DNA of 64,000 bases, taken from NCBI RefSeq assembly GCF_014855495.1, contig NZ_JACYFJ010000002.1, positions 868,001 to 932,000 on the forward strand. Direction: 5' to 3'. The position numbers and the translations under genes are program-made. This DNA comes from Euzebyella saccharophila (GTDB lineage Bacteria > Bacteroidota > Bacteroidia > Flavobacteriales > Flavobacteriaceae). Shown piece by piece: positions 9,706 through 19,182 of the stretch. The notes under the pieces were generated by a model that ran no database searches, was not told the origin of the DNA, and saw nothing but the letters and a program-made list of their open reading frames with translations. Position 1 is the stretch's first letter; each line of letters begins with the position of its first letter.

Positions 9706-12018
9706 TTATTTGGTTTTTGATTCCGATTTCATATTCATAATTAACGTACCCCCATTGGTAATATCCTCGTGTTTGATGGTAAAATCAGTTAAGCTGGTTC
9801 CGTTAAAAACGGGAGCATCCGAGTACACATTTGTTGTACTATTGTTGGAAGCATCAATAACAAAGGTTCCGCCTTTATAATAGTCTGGATGCAACTTAAT
9901 GGTTACCTTTTTGAAAATAGGACTGCCGATTTGATATTCGGGATTTTCCTCTGTACCCCCGTTCATCTGAAACAGGCCAATCTTGTAAAGCACGTTTAAA
10001 CTGCCCATGAGACCCTGGTCCTCATCGCCGTTATAACCAGTATCCGGTGCCAGGCCACTAAATGCTTTTTCCACCACTTTTCTTGTCCAATATTGGGTTA
10101 GGTCTGGCCTACCCAATTTATTGAATACGAAGGGGGTTTGAATCGATGGTTGATTTCCTAAATTGATGGGGATTCTTCTGTACTCCGGATGCAATTCACT
10201 TTCGTGCGAGCTACCGGAGGTAAAATTTAATTCTTCCGCTTTTGTAAACTGTTCCTGTAATTTTTCAATTGCTTTTTCCTTTCCCCCCATTAATTTGGCC
10301 AAACCATCCAAATCATGGGGTACAAACCATGTTGCCTGTGCGGCATTACTTTCTACAAATCCGTTTTCATATGCATAGGGGTCAAAATCTTCTTTCCATT
10401 CCCCTTTTTCATTTCTGGGGCCCATCCAACCTTCCTCGGTATTAAAGACATTCGTATAGTTCTTAGACCGGTCCATAAAAATTTCTACCTCGGAAGACTT
10501 TCTTAATTTCTTTGCCAATTGCGCCAAAGTGTAATCTTGATAGGCATATTCCAATGTTTGGCCAGAGCCATCTAAATGTATTCCATATTTGCCCTCCGGA
10601 AGAGGATTGGGAACATACCCCCTTTCTAAATAATAATCAAGGCCACCACCTATTTCAGTTTTGTGTTCATACCCGGCCCTACCCATAATACCTCCTTTTT
10701 CGTGGTTCTTTTTAAGGGCGGAAAAAGCTTCTTGCAAGTCTCCTTTATAAATATTCTTTTGAATGGAGGTTACCACAAAGGGGGTACTGGAAGCTCCTGT
10801 CATCACATAGGTGTAATTGCCCCCGGATGGTCCTCTAGGAACCAAGCCACCATCTCTATAATATTGCATTAAGGAATGGGTAAATTCATGCATTATCTCA
10901 GGATATGCCAACCCCCATAAGGTATTAATGGTCCATTGCGCACCCCAAAAACTATCTGAGTTATAATGGTTAAATTGAGGTTCTTCTTTTTCATTTAACG
11001 GAAGCTGACCAATTCTGAAATCCTCTCCCGTATTGTCCGGATAGGCCCCATTTACATCACTGATTGTTCTTCTACCTTGTAAAGCGTGCCACAAATCGGT
11101 ATAAAATCTTTGCTGCTCTTGGTCAGAACCTCCTTCTACTTGAATTCTTGACAGCATCTTGTTCCACTCCTCTTTGGATTCTTTTACCACTTGTTCAAAA
11201 CTCCAATGGGGAATTTCTTTTTCCAAGTTTAGGGCCGCATTTTCTTTTGACGTATAGGAAATACCCACCTTCATTAAAACGGCATCTTCCGTTTTGTTCA
11301 AATGCACTACAGCATTTTGGGTAATTTCATCATGTTCAATGGAAGCAATTGGCGTATTTAAAAGTACTTTAAAGTACATTTTTAAAGGCTTGGGTCTTCT
11401 AAACGTAGGTTCCATGACCAGACTACCGGAGAGTGCCATATTACCGTCCATTTCCAGGACACCTTCGGAATTATCACAGGGTCCCAATGGGGTATGAAGG
11501 TTAAATAGAATGGCTCTTTTCTCTCCATCCTCCGCTCTAAAGTTGTATTTATGAAAACCAACCCTTTTAGTACTAGTGAGCTCTACTTCAATATTATTTC
11601 TATCAAGTTTTAAATAATGATACCCGGGAGTTACTTTTTCAGATTCATGGCTAAATTTTGAATAGAAATCCGTAAATGGATTTATAGAATCCCTATTGAC
11701 TACGGGCATCACGGAGAGGCCGCTCATTTGCCAAGCATGCACGTGGCTAAATCCTTTTACAGAGTCAACTTTGTAGCGATAACCACTTCCCCATGCGCCA
11801 TCAATCTCCGTATCCGGGCTAAGGTTGACCATCCCAAAAGGTCTACTGGCAGAACTGAAGAAAAACCATCTGGAATTCTCCGAATCCAACCAAGGATATA
11901 CCCTATCCACATAGTTAATTTCCAATGGTTTTTTTACCTCCACTTTCTTCTCACAAGAGACAAAAAGTAAAAGGCTAAGGGTAGAAACAAAAAATAATAA
12001 CTCTTTGATGCGAAGCAT
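9706..12018 (-). CDS. GH92 family alpha-mannosidase-like lipoprotein
   Basis: 770 residues. The N-terminus is a lipoprotein signal with the lipid-accepting C22 in LLFVSC. The N-terminal beta domain contains PFGMVNLSPDT and GFSHVHAWQMSG, and the (alpha/alpha)6 domain follows, the arrangement of GH92 calcium-dependent exo-alpha-mannosidases. The family's general acid corresponds to E490 in TLEYAYQDY, and the base-side acidic cluster to D665-E666-D667 in GDEDQG. These enzymes invert the anomeric centre and usually remove alpha-1,2/1,3/1,4/1,6-mannose from glycans. The lipid anchor suggests periplasmic or outer-membrane location. It sits between susD and GH28 and shares their operon, implying a glycan that carries mannose as well as uronic acid. 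Linkage specificity cannot be read from the sequence. Confidence 0.93.
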   Translation of the reverse strand: MLRIKELLFFVSTLSLLLFVSCEKKVEVKKPLEINYVDRVYPWLDSENSRWFFFSSASRPFGMVNLSPDTEIDGAWGSGYRYKVDSVKGFSHVHAWQMSGLSVMPVVNRDSINPFTDFYSKFSHESEKVTPGYHYLKLDRNNIEVELTSTKRVGFHKYNFRAEDGEKRAILFNLHTPLGPCDNSEGVLEMDGNMALSGSLVMEPTFRRPKPLKMYFKVLLNTPIASIEHDEITQNAVVHLNKTEDAVLMKVGISYTSKENAALNLEKEIPHWSFEQVVKESKEEWNKMLSRIQVEGGSDQEQQRFYTDLWHALQGRRTISDVNGAYPDNTGEDFRIGQLPLNEKEEPQFNHYNSDSFWGAQWTINTLWGLAYPEIMHEFTHSLMQYYRDGGLVPRGPSGGNYTYVMTGASSTPFVVTSIQKNIYKGDLQEAFSALKKNHEKGGIMGRAGYEHKTEIGGGLDYYLERGYVPNPLPEGKYGIHLDGSGQTLEYAYQDYTLAQLAKKLRKSSEVEIFMDRSKNYTNVFNTEEGWMGPRNEKGEWKEDFDPYAYENGFVESNAAQATWFVPHDLDGLAKLMGGKEKAIEKLQEQFTKAEELNFTSGSSHESELHPEYRRIPINLGNQPSIQTPFVFNKLGRPDLTQYWTRKVVEKAFSGLAPDTGYNGDEDQGLMGSLNVLYKIGLFQMNGGTEENPEYQIGSPIFKKVTIKLHPDYYKGGTFVIDASNNSTTNVYSDAPVFNGTSLTDFTIKHEDITNGGTLIMNMKSESKTK

Positions 12019-12210
12019 TTTTAGATAGTTAAGAAGGATGGCAAAGTGAGTACAATAGTGGTCAATATATAGAAAATACCCATAAATTTTAAAAATTTAT
12101 TGAAGCTTAGCAGGTCACCCCATAACAGTAAATGTAAGTTGGGCGGGCCTAAGCCCGCCCTACCAAACAATCAGCTGTCAACTCAACTAAACTTAACAGA
12201 AGCAAAAATT
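12019..12210. promoter_or_regulatory. Spacer between susD and GH92 carrying a strong GC hairpin
   Basis: This 192-base gap is the longest inside the susC-to-HTCS run. It holds a perfect 8-bp GC inverted repeat, GGGCGGGC at 12141-12148 and GCCCGCCC at 12153-12160, with a CTAA loop, in otherwise AT-rich DNA. No T-tract follows on the minus strand, so it is not a standard intrinsic terminator. A mRNA-stabilising or processing hairpin that lets susCD be expressed above the enzymes, or a REP-like repeat, are the likely readings. An AT palindrome near 12083-12101 also exists. Confidence 0.5.
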
Positions 12211-13854
12211 TTATTTGTAATTAGGGTTTTGCGTTATGCTACCACCGGTATTATCTATTTCTGCCTGAGGAATAGGCCTCAGCAAGTGATATTCCTGTAA
12301 TGCATTGTTCAAGGCAACATGCGGGTTGTGCTCCCTTACACGCTCCAACAACTTACCTGTTCTTTTAAGGTCTGCCCAACGATTGACCTCACCTATGAGC
12401 TCTCTTGCCCTTTCATCCAAGATAAAGTCGATATCCACATCACCGGCGGTCACCTCTTCTGTAATTCCGGCTCTGCTTCTCAATGAGTTCAGCAGGGTCG
12501 CCGCTTGACCTGCATTTCCTAATTGAAGATAGGCTTCAGCTGCAATCAAGTAGGCTTCTCCTCCTCGCATCATAACCATATCTCTTTCTCCTTGAGAAGA
12601 TTGATCTGGCTGCGTAAAAGGTACCCCGGGATCTTCAAACTTCGTAAAGATGGGAAAATGTACAGGAGTAGTACCGTTATTGGTAAAATAGGTTCCGGGG
12701 TTAATAACCGCATAGGGCACCGCATCTATTTCTTCTTGTGTCCAAGTCTCTTTTGGAAGCAATATTGCCAATTCTCCTGCAGCAACCGTAACGGTAGAAC
12801 CATTTACCTCAGCTTCATAATCCTCATGCGCATATATCTCACGGGTAAAAGTAGCTTCGGCCCTTTGGTCCTCATCAGAAAATAAACCGTAAAAGAAAGG
12901 TGTTGGCATATTTCTTAGACCTTGAACGGTCCTGATCAACCCGGGATAATCATAAAAACGGAACTGGTACATCATGTGTCTGGAGTTACCCCAACCACGA
13001 CTTACCGAGTTTCCTCCAAATAAATATGAGAAAACAACTTCCTGATTTCTTTGGTTACCTATAGCTACCAAATCTGCAAACGAACCTTCCAATGGATGGT
13101 TTGCCATTACCGTTTCGGCAAGACCGATTGCCTCAGTAAAATCAGCATCGGAACCAAATGATTTATACCCTCTAGTCAATAATACTTTGGATAAAAGATG
13201 TCTTACCGCATCCTTTGAAACCCTACCATAATCAGCTGGATTTTCATCAACACCAGCCAATGACGTTTGTAAATCAGTAATTATCTGGGAGTACACTTCT
13301 TCCTCGCTTGCACGGCTATAATCCGTATCCGAAGTAGTTACTTGGTTCAACACCAATGGCACCCCCCCGTAATTGACTACTAATTTAAAATAGGACCATG
13401 CCCTAAAAAATTTTGCTTCAGCAACTCCTTTGGCCAATTCGGCCGCCGATAAATCTGGAATTGCAACTTCACCGCTCTCCAAATCTGCCACAACATTGGC
13501 AGCGGAGATTACTTTATATTGATTGGTCCAGAAAACTCCAACAGCCCAATTCAAGGAGTTAAAGTTCACGTAGTCATTCACATCACTAGTACCGTTTATG
13601 GCGGTAGCCCTTGTAACGATATCCGTTCCCAAATCCTCTAAAGCATAGTAAAGGTCAGAGGTATAATAGGTGCTGGTTTCCCTTGCCCGCTCGTATACGG
13701 AAGCTACCAATTGATTAAAAATCTGTGGGTCTGATTCTACGGTTTCTATACTTAAAGAGGAATTATTTTCTTCCTCTAAATAGGTGTCGCAACTGGCTCC
13801 TAAAACTCCGGCCAATAACAAACCACCAATTATTTTGCGATTAATATATTTCAT
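12211..13854 (-). CDS. SusD/RagB-family glycan-binding outer-membrane lipoprotein
   Basis: 547 residues. The lipoprotein signal peptide ends at C22 in LGASC. The SusD signature is visible throughout: the N-terminal tetratricopeptide-type helices with AEAKFFRAWSYFKLVVNYGGVP, the central R-x-x-x..LL.R region, and the C-terminal ERARELIGEVNRWADLKR box and PIPQAEI near the end. SusD proteins cap the SusC barrel on the cell surface and bind the oligosaccharide before import. It lies 29 bases downstream of its SusC partner (13884-16931) and is transcribed with it. Assignment is firm; the ligand is not readable. Confidence 0.96.
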   Translation of the reverse strand: MKYINRKIIGGLLLAGVLGASCDTYLEEENNSSLSIETVESDPQIFNQLVASVYERARETSTYYTSDLYYALEDLGTDIVTRATAINGTSDVNDYVNFNSLNWAVGVFWTNQYKVISAANVVADLESGEVAIPDLSAAELAKGVAEAKFFRAWSYFKLVVNYGGVPLVLNQVTTSDTDYSRASEEEVYSQIITDLQTSLAGVDENPADYGRVSKDAVRHLLSKVLLTRGYKSFGSDADFTEAIGLAETVMANHPLEGSFADLVAIGNQRNQEVVFSYLFGGNSVSRGWGNSRHMMYQFRFYDYPGLIRTVQGLRNMPTPFFYGLFSDEDQRAEATFTREIYAHEDYEAEVNGSTVTVAAGELAILLPKETWTQEEIDAVPYAVINPGTYFTNNGTTPVHFPIFTKFEDPGVPFTQPDQSSQGERDMVMMRGGEAYLIAAEAYLQLGNAGQAATLLNSLRSRAGITEEVTAGDVDIDFILDERARELIGEVNRWADLKRTGKLLERVREHNPHVALNNALQEYHLLRPIPQAEIDNTGGSITQNPNYK

Positions 13855-13883
13855 TGAAATCTTTTTAATGTGTTAGTAACTGA

Positions 13884-16800
13884 TTAGAAGCTTAGGTTAA
13901 GACCGGCCATAAAAGTTCTGGACATGTATGCGGCTCCCCACTGATTTCTTCCTGCATTTTCAGGATCCCAACCATCGTAATCTGTAAAAATGAACGGATT
14001 TTGAACGGTAGTATATAACCTTAGGTTACTTACGTTAAGTTTCTCCAATATGTTATTACCTAAGGAATATCCTAAAGTGATAAACCCAACCTTGGCGTAG
14101 GATACATCCTTGTAATGCGCTACATGCCCGTAAGGACCGGGGTTACCTGGTTGATACCATGAATTGATCGGATTATCCGGTGTCCAATAATTCACATCAT
14201 AACCATTAAATGTCCTCTGTGGTTGGTCTTGCCATCCCCAAGAGTAGTTACTATGGAAATTACTTCTGTAGGTATTTCCTTGGCTAAAGTTGATCAAGAA
14301 AGAGAAATCAAAGTTTTTATAATCCATATTACTGGTAATACCACCAGTCCATTTAGGAGCAACTTGACCAATTACCTTTCTGTCCTCATCCGGAGTAATT
14401 TGTCCATCACCATTCACATCGGTAACTTTTACCTGGCCTGGACGTTGTCCAAAAGTGGCTGCTTCCGCTGCTTCGTCAATTTGCCATATACCGGCATATT
14501 CGTAATCATAAACAGAACCAACTGGCTCTCCTACTCTATGGATTAGGTTCGTGCCCCCAACATTGAATACTATTTCATCATTCTGATATAGTTTTTCCAA
14601 GGTATTTTTATTGGATGCAAAATTGAAGTTGGTAGACCAACGGAAATCCTCTGTATCCACATTTACCGTATTCAACATTACCTCAATCCCTTTGTTACTA
14701 GATTCTCCTACATTATTGAATGTACCTGAAAATCCGGTTACTGTTGGTAATGGAGTAAAGAAAATGATATCATTGTTCTGTCTTTTATATACATCTACAG
14801 AACCGTTGATCTTGTTATTAAAGAAACCAAAATCTACCCCTACGTTAATTTCCGTAGTAGTTTCCCAAGTAAGGTCCTCATTTGCCAAATCCGTAATATA
14901 GGAAGTAGCCACGGAAGCATCCCCAATATTGGTGGCACTCGCCGCCAATAAAGATTGTGATTTAAGTGGCGCTAATCCACCGCCTTGACCGTTATTACCA
15001 GTTTGCCCGTAACTCAATCTTAGTTTAGCATTGGAAACCGCACCAAGATTTTTCATAAAGTTTTCATCTATGATTTTCCAGGCAAAGGCAGCCGATGGAA
15101 AAAATGCCCATTTATTTTTTTCCGAAAGTATGGAAGCTCCATCATATCTACCTGTAACAGTGAACAGGTATTTATCGGCCAAGGTATAATTTAATCTACC
15201 AGTATAAGACTCCAAGGTCATCTTACTAAAATCACTGGAAACATCCCTGATATCCAAACCTGCTCCTATATTGTAGAAACTATACTCATCTGTGGTAAAG
15301 TTCCTTACTTGGTTATAATACCCTTCAGACCTTTCCAAAAACCTTGAAACAACGCCGGTAAAATTAACGGCATGGACATCCTTGCTAAAGTTGTAGTTAA
15401 GAATATTATCCCAAGCATATGAAAAGTAGTTACCGTGATTTACCTGAGCCCTTCTATTGGATTCATTGGCACTAACGCTTTTGGAATATAGCCCGCGGTA
15501 TTCTCCATACCTATTATATTTAATATTTGGCGAAAACTTGGTGGTAAAGGTTAGACCGTCAAGAGGTTTGAACTTTACGGCAAAATCCGCAATGTATTGA
15601 AGAAATTTATCTTCCCTTGTAATATTATCCGCTTCAAACAATGGATTGGTTATCTGTGTTTCTTTAGATGTTGGGAAAAAACGTAAGGTCCCATCCTCAT
15701 TGTACGGCCTACCAATGGGCTTTAACCTGTACGCACTCCTGAAACCCTCAAAACTACCTCCATTTTGAATGGCCGTTGTAATGTAATTGCTAAAGGAAAC
15801 GTTTACCCAGTCTGCCAAATCACTGCTTAGGCTGGCCCTCACATTATATCTAGTAAAATCTTCACCGTCCGCAGTACCTTCATCCTTGGTATACGCTAAA
15901 CCTGCCGAGTATCTAGTGGTTTCAGTACCTCCACTTAAACCAATAGTGTGGTTTACTTGAAGTCCGTTTTTTAACATAAGGTCTATCCAATCCGTGTCAA
16001 CGCCATCTGCCACATTTTGTAATTCCTCAGCGTCCAAAAATTCACTTAATTGAACATCACTGGAACGGTAGGTCAAATCGCCTTCAGGCTGGGAAAACTC
16101 ATTTCCAACAACGGCTTCTTTCACCATTTGTAAATACCCTTCCGTATTAAAAACTTTTGGCAAGTGGTAAGCCTGTTTAAAGCCCGTGTAGTTGCTATAG
16201 TCTACCTTTAATTTTCCGCTCTTACCTCTCTTTGTTTCAATAAGAACCACCCCGTTACTACCTCTAGAACCGTAAATAGCTGTAGCAGAAGCATCTTTAA
16301 GAATGTCCATTCGGCTAATATCCGCCGGGTTAAGAAAGGATATATCATCAACAAAGATTCCATCAACAATAAATAAAGGGTTTTGACCAGGATTAAAACC
16401 ATTACTGTCATTTTGGTTAATGGTACTAGCCCCTCTAATACGGATGTTAAATCCACCACTCCCTGGCTTATTATCTCCACGTTGAATAACCACACCGGCA
16501 GATTGCCCTTGTAAGGCAGATACCGCATCTACCTTGTTGGCCTGTTCAATCTGTTTGGCACTAACGGTGGCAACAGAACCGGTTAAATCACTCTTTTTAA
16601 CGGTACCGTAACCAATGACCACCACTTCGTCCAATTTAGCGGCATCTTCTTCCAATACCACATCAATGGTCTGCTGACCATTATAACTTACTTCGGCATT
16701 CTTAAAACCAAGATAAGAGAAGACCAATACGTCTCCATTTTCGACACTAATTTCATAATTGCCATCAAAGTCTGTGGCCGTACCCTTAGAAGTACCCTTA

Positions 16801-16931
16801 ATCATAATGTTCACCCCGGGAATGGGCATGTTGGTATTGTCATTGACAACACCTGTCACTTGTTCTTGTGCCAGAAGCGTCGTGCCCGTACACATACAAA
16901 TGACCAACAAAAGTTGTTTTAGTCTAATCAT
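13884..16931 (-). CDS. SusC/RagA-family TonB-dependent outer-membrane receptor
   Basis: 1015 residues, complete. A signal peptide ends near TTLLAQ, then a carboxypeptidase-regulatory-like domain (about 25-100, with GVNIMIKGTSKGT and DFDGNYEI), and a plug domain with LDEVVVIGYGTV and ATAIYGSRGSNGVV (about 105-225). The remainder is beta-barrel ending in a terminal phenylalanine (MAGLNLSF), as barrels inserted by BAM normally do. It is the first gene of the run susC-susD-GH92-GH28-HTCS and so the probable promoter-proximal gene. The 340-base region upstream contains paired ATATGGA repeats. It imports the oligosaccharide bound by the SusD encoded immediately downstream. Confidence 0.97.
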   Translation of the reverse strand: MIRLKQLLLVICMCTGTTLLAQEQVTGVVNDNTNMPIPGVNIMIKGTSKGTATDFDGNYEISVENGDVLVFSYLGFKNAEVSYNGQQTIDVVLEEDAAKLDEVVVIGYGTVKKSDLTGSVATVSAKQIEQANKVDAVSALQGQSAGVVIQRGDNKPGSGGFNIRIRGASTINQNDSNGFNPGQNPLFIVDGIFVDDISFLNPADISRMDILKDASATAIYGSRGSNGVVLIETKRGKSGKLKVDYSNYTGFKQAYHLPKVFNTEGYLQMVKEAVVGNEFSQPEGDLTYRSSDVQLSEFLDAEELQNVADGVDTDWIDLMLKNGLQVNHTIGLSGGTETTRYSAGLAYTKDEGTADGEDFTRYNVRASLSSDLADWVNVSFSNYITTAIQNGGSFEGFRSAYRLKPIGRPYNEDGTLRFFPTSKETQITNPLFEADNITREDKFLQYIADFAVKFKPLDGLTFTTKFSPNIKYNRYGEYRGLYSKSVSANESNRRAQVNHGNYFSYAWDNILNYNFSKDVHAVNFTGVVSRFLERSEGYYNQVRNFTTDEYSFYNIGAGLDIRDVSSDFSKMTLESYTGRLNYTLADKYLFTVTGRYDGASILSEKNKWAFFPSAAFAWKIIDENFMKNLGAVSNAKLRLSYGQTGNNGQGGGLAPLKSQSLLAASATNIGDASVATSYITDLANEDLTWETTTEINVGVDFGFFNNKINGSVDVYKRQNNDIIFFTPLPTVTGFSGTFNNVGESSNKGIEVMLNTVNVDTEDFRWSTNFNFASNKNTLEKLYQNDEIVFNVGGTNLIHRVGEPVGSVYDYEYAGIWQIDEAAEAATFGQRPGQVKVTDVNGDGQITPDEDRKVIGQVAPKWTGGITSNMDYKNFDFSFLINFSQGNTYRSNFHSNYSWGWQDQPQRTFNGYDVNYWTPDNPINSWYQPGNPGPYGHVAHYKDVSYAKVGFITLGYSLGNNILEKLNVSNLRLYTTVQNPFIFTDYDGWDPENAGRNQWGAAYMSRTFMAGLNLSF

Positions 16932-16984
16932 AGTAGTTTGTTAAGTAGTTTACTGCACTAAACTATCGCAGACCCTTCAAGAGC

Positions 16985-17012
16985 ATATGGACAAAACAAC
17001 AGGAAATATGGA
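16985..17012. repeat. Paired ATATGGA direct repeats upstream of susC, 21-base spacing
   Basis: Exact copies of ATATGGA lie at 16985-16991 and 17006-17012, 21 bases apart (two helical turns), 54-81 bases upstream of the minus-strand susC start. A further copy on the other strand (8103-8097) lies upstream of the hybrid sensor gene. Direct repeats at helical spacing near susC promoters are typical of HTCS/AraC binding, so these are candidates. A 7-base word recurs by chance, so confidence is low. Confidence 0.3.
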
Positions 17013-17216
17013 TTTATATAGGTACCAACTAACCAAAACCCACTTAAAAAACTAATATTCAATTAGTTAAACAGAATTTTAAATTTTAAGTTTTTTTTAT
17101 GTTTTTAATGTTTTGAAACCAATCCCTATTGAATTCAAACTTAAAATGTTAAGGTTTTTGATGCATTCGCATTAAAAGGAAATGGTTTTAAAGCACCCCA
17201 TAGAGATGCAAGACCC

Positions 17217-17224
17217 TAATTTTG
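17217..17224 (+). promoter_or_regulatory. -7-like box TAATTTTG ahead of the response regulator
   Basis: TAATTTTG matches the Bacteroidota TAnnTTTG -7 consensus and lies 48 bases ahead of the ATG at 17273. No clear -33 TTG element occurs 17-23 bases upstream, so this is a partial match only. Confidence 0.35.
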
Positions 17225-17272
17225 TATTTAAAATTTTCAGTTGATTTGTTAGAAAGAATATTTGGGCAGGAT

Positions 17273-17710
17273 ATGATAAGTCAAAATAAAAAATTGGTGT
17301 ACTTGGTAGATGATGACCATGAGGATCAAGAAATCTTTTGCGATGCTTTGGAATTGGTTGATTCTGAAGTTGAGTTAAAAATGTTCGATAATGGGGTTGA
17401 CCTTATGGCAGATTTACATTCTGAAAGTAAACTTCCAGACCTTATTTTTCTGGACCTTTTTATGCCAATGATGAACGGTGAGGAGTGTTTACAGGATATT
17501 AGGGACAATGAACGTTTTGACGAAGTTCCGGTCATCATTTATTCTACCGTGCTGGACATGACCAAAATTGAGGATCTGTTTGCCATGGGTGCCAATCGCT
17601 ATTTGCATAAACCCTCCAACTTTCACAATTTAATTTCTGCATTGGAGCGAACGCTTAATTCTGTAAAAAGAAACAAACTAGGTGGTACTGCCATCATTAA
17701 TGTTGTTTGA
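17273..17710 (+). CDS. Single-domain response regulator (Rcp1-like receiver)
   Basis: 145 residues from the ATG at 17273; an in-frame TTG at 17222 would add 17 residues with no receiver homology, so the ATG is preferred. The protein is one receiver domain with the acidic pocket D13-D14-D15 in LVDDDHED, acceptor D61 in IFLDLFMPMMNG, and K113 in YLHKP. No output domain is present. This layout resembles the phytochrome-partner Rcp1 type found downstream of many sensor kinases. No kinase is adjacent; the nearest are the hybrid sensor of the polysaccharide locus and the large CheB/CheR hybrid at 19183-23634. Its C-terminus converges with the DoxX gene across 10 bases. Confidence 0.87.
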   Translation: MISQNKKLVYLVDDDHEDQEIFCDALELVDSEVELKMFDNGVDLMADLHSESKLPDLIFLDLFMPMMNGEECLQDIRDNERFDEVPVIIYSTVLDMTKIEDLFAMGANRYLHKPSNFHNLISALERTLNSVKRNKLGGTAIINVV

Positions 17711-17720
17711 TAATGTAAAT

Positions 17721-18101
17721 TTACTTTTTGGGAATATTACTATAATCCTGAGCAAAAAGTAAAAGACCAAAATAAACAGCATGCACCAACTGCACCCCTA
17801 CTGCACCCCAATTTTCTATAGAACAGCTTCCCAAAATTAACAAGGACATCACCACAAGACCCGCCACAAGCGCATACTTCACTTGGATGGATAGCAACAT
17901 AAGTAACCCAATGCCAAATTCTACGATGGGCAAGGCATAACTAAAAGGTATTATTAAGAAGGTAGGTATTGCGGATTCCGTCGTAGTTTCCACCATCCAC
18001 GTTCTAAAACCGTCAAGTTTTGTCAGACGAACTGTACCATGACCGAACATGCTTACCGCCAGCGGTAACCTTAGTAGATAAAACAGGGTAGTTTTCTTCA
18101 T
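17721..18101 (-). CDS. DoxX-family small integral membrane protein
   Basis: 126 residues with four hydrophobic helices (about 8-25, 48-68, 74-92 and 100-117), matching the four-helix DoxX layout. LPLAVSMFGHGTVRLTKLDGF at the N-terminus, with G-H-G and basic residues, is the usual first-helix pattern. Members of the family have been tied to quinone oxidation and to redox stress; the actual role here is unknown. The gene is 54 bases downstream of the aldo/keto reductase, on the same strand, and probably in the same transcript. Confidence 0.75.
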   Translation of the reverse strand: MKKTTLFYLLRLPLAVSMFGHGTVRLTKLDGFRTWMVETTTESAIPTFLIIPFSYALPIVEFGIGLLMLLSIQVKYALVAGLVVMSLLILGSCSIENWGAVGVQLVHAVYFGLLLFAQDYSNIPKK

Positions 18102-18155
18102 TGTTCAATTTTAAAAGTTAAAGAGCAACATTTTAATTATGTTGCCCTCATTCTT

Positions 18156-19037
18156 TTACGCTTGTTTACCTATAATATCCGGCCATTCATTTGGAAGTTC
18201 TCCGCTAAAGCCCATTTTAGGAAGTTGACTAATGGTATGTAAGTCTTCCCCGGTAAGTTCAAAGTTGAAAATATCAATATTCTCCAAAACCCTTTCCTCG
18301 GTAGTTGACTTGGGGATGGGCACCGCACCATGCTGCACAATCCACCGTAAGGTAATTTGTGCTACGGTCTTGTTGTATTTTTTGGCTATTTCCTTCATTG
18401 TACCGTTTTTAAAGACGGCACCTTTCGCAAAGGGCGACCAAGCTTCTACCCTTATATCACGTTCTTTACAGTAGGCAAATACCTCCGGTTGCCAATATCC
18501 CGGATGAAATTCTATTTGATTGACCGCAGGCTTCATTCTCGCCGTTTGTAATAATGGCTCCAAATGCTCCGGCCAAAAATTACTCAACCCCAACGATTTA
18601 ATTTTTCCTTCCATCTGTAAATCTTCCATGGCTCTCCAGGTCTCCGAGTTGATTTTCTGCCAATCAGCTCCAAAGTTCTTCTCATTTGCCGGCCAGTGTA
18701 TCAGGTAGAGGTCAATATAATCTAATTGGAGCCTTTCCAAAGATTCAAAGAACGCCTTTTTAGTTTCGTCATACCCCAAGCGATCTCTCCAGACCTTTGT
18801 GGTTACCATAATTTCTTCACGAGGTATTCCACTTTGAATTATTCCTTTCCCTACCGCCTCTTCATTTTCATACCTAGCGGCCGTATCCAATAGTCTGTAT
18901 CCGTTTTGTAACGCAAATTTAACGCTCTCAATTCCTTCTTCCTCTGTGGCTTGGTACGTTCCAAAGCCCATGTAGGGAATGGTCTTGCCATCATTTAAGG
19001 TATAAAATTCTATTTTGTGGTCCTTTGTAATGTCCAT
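18156..19037 (-). CDS. Aldo/keto reductase (NADPH-dependent, AKR5-like)
   Basis: 293 residues with the full (beta/alpha)8 aldo/keto reductase signature. The catalytic tetrad is D51 in LLDTAARY, Y56, K81 in TTKVW and H114 in YLIHWP. The cofactor-binding end reads IPKSTTEERVLENI, typical for NADPH recognition. GLSNFWPEHLEPLL and NQIEFHPGYWQPE are also family motifs. The enzyme reduces carbonyl groups of aldehydes or keto-sugars to alcohols; the true substrate is not readable. It lies between the polysaccharide locus and a chemosensory hybrid protein, and probably shares a transcript with the DoxX-like gene. Confidence 0.94.
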   Translation of the reverse strand: MDITKDHKIEFYTLNDGKTIPYMGFGTYQATEEEGIESVKFALQNGYRLLDTAARYENEEAVGKGIIQSGIPREEIMVTTKVWRDRLGYDETKKAFFESLERLQLDYIDLYLIHWPANEKNFGADWQKINSETWRAMEDLQMEGKIKSLGLSNFWPEHLEPLLQTARMKPAVNQIEFHPGYWQPEVFAYCKERDIRVEAWSPFAKGAVFKNGTMKEIAKKYNKTVAQITLRWIVQHGAVPIPKSTTEERVLENIDIFNFELTGEDLHTISQLPKMGFSGELPNEWPDIIGKQA

Positions 19038-19182
19038 AAATGTAATTTGAAATTTAAAATGCTAGAAAATAGGAATTAAAGATTGCAACCCTTATTGCAA
19101 ACAACATGAATTTTTGTTCGTTTAAACCTATCTAAAATTAAGGTGTTCTTGCTTGAACCATATTGATTGATGCTCACCTAAA

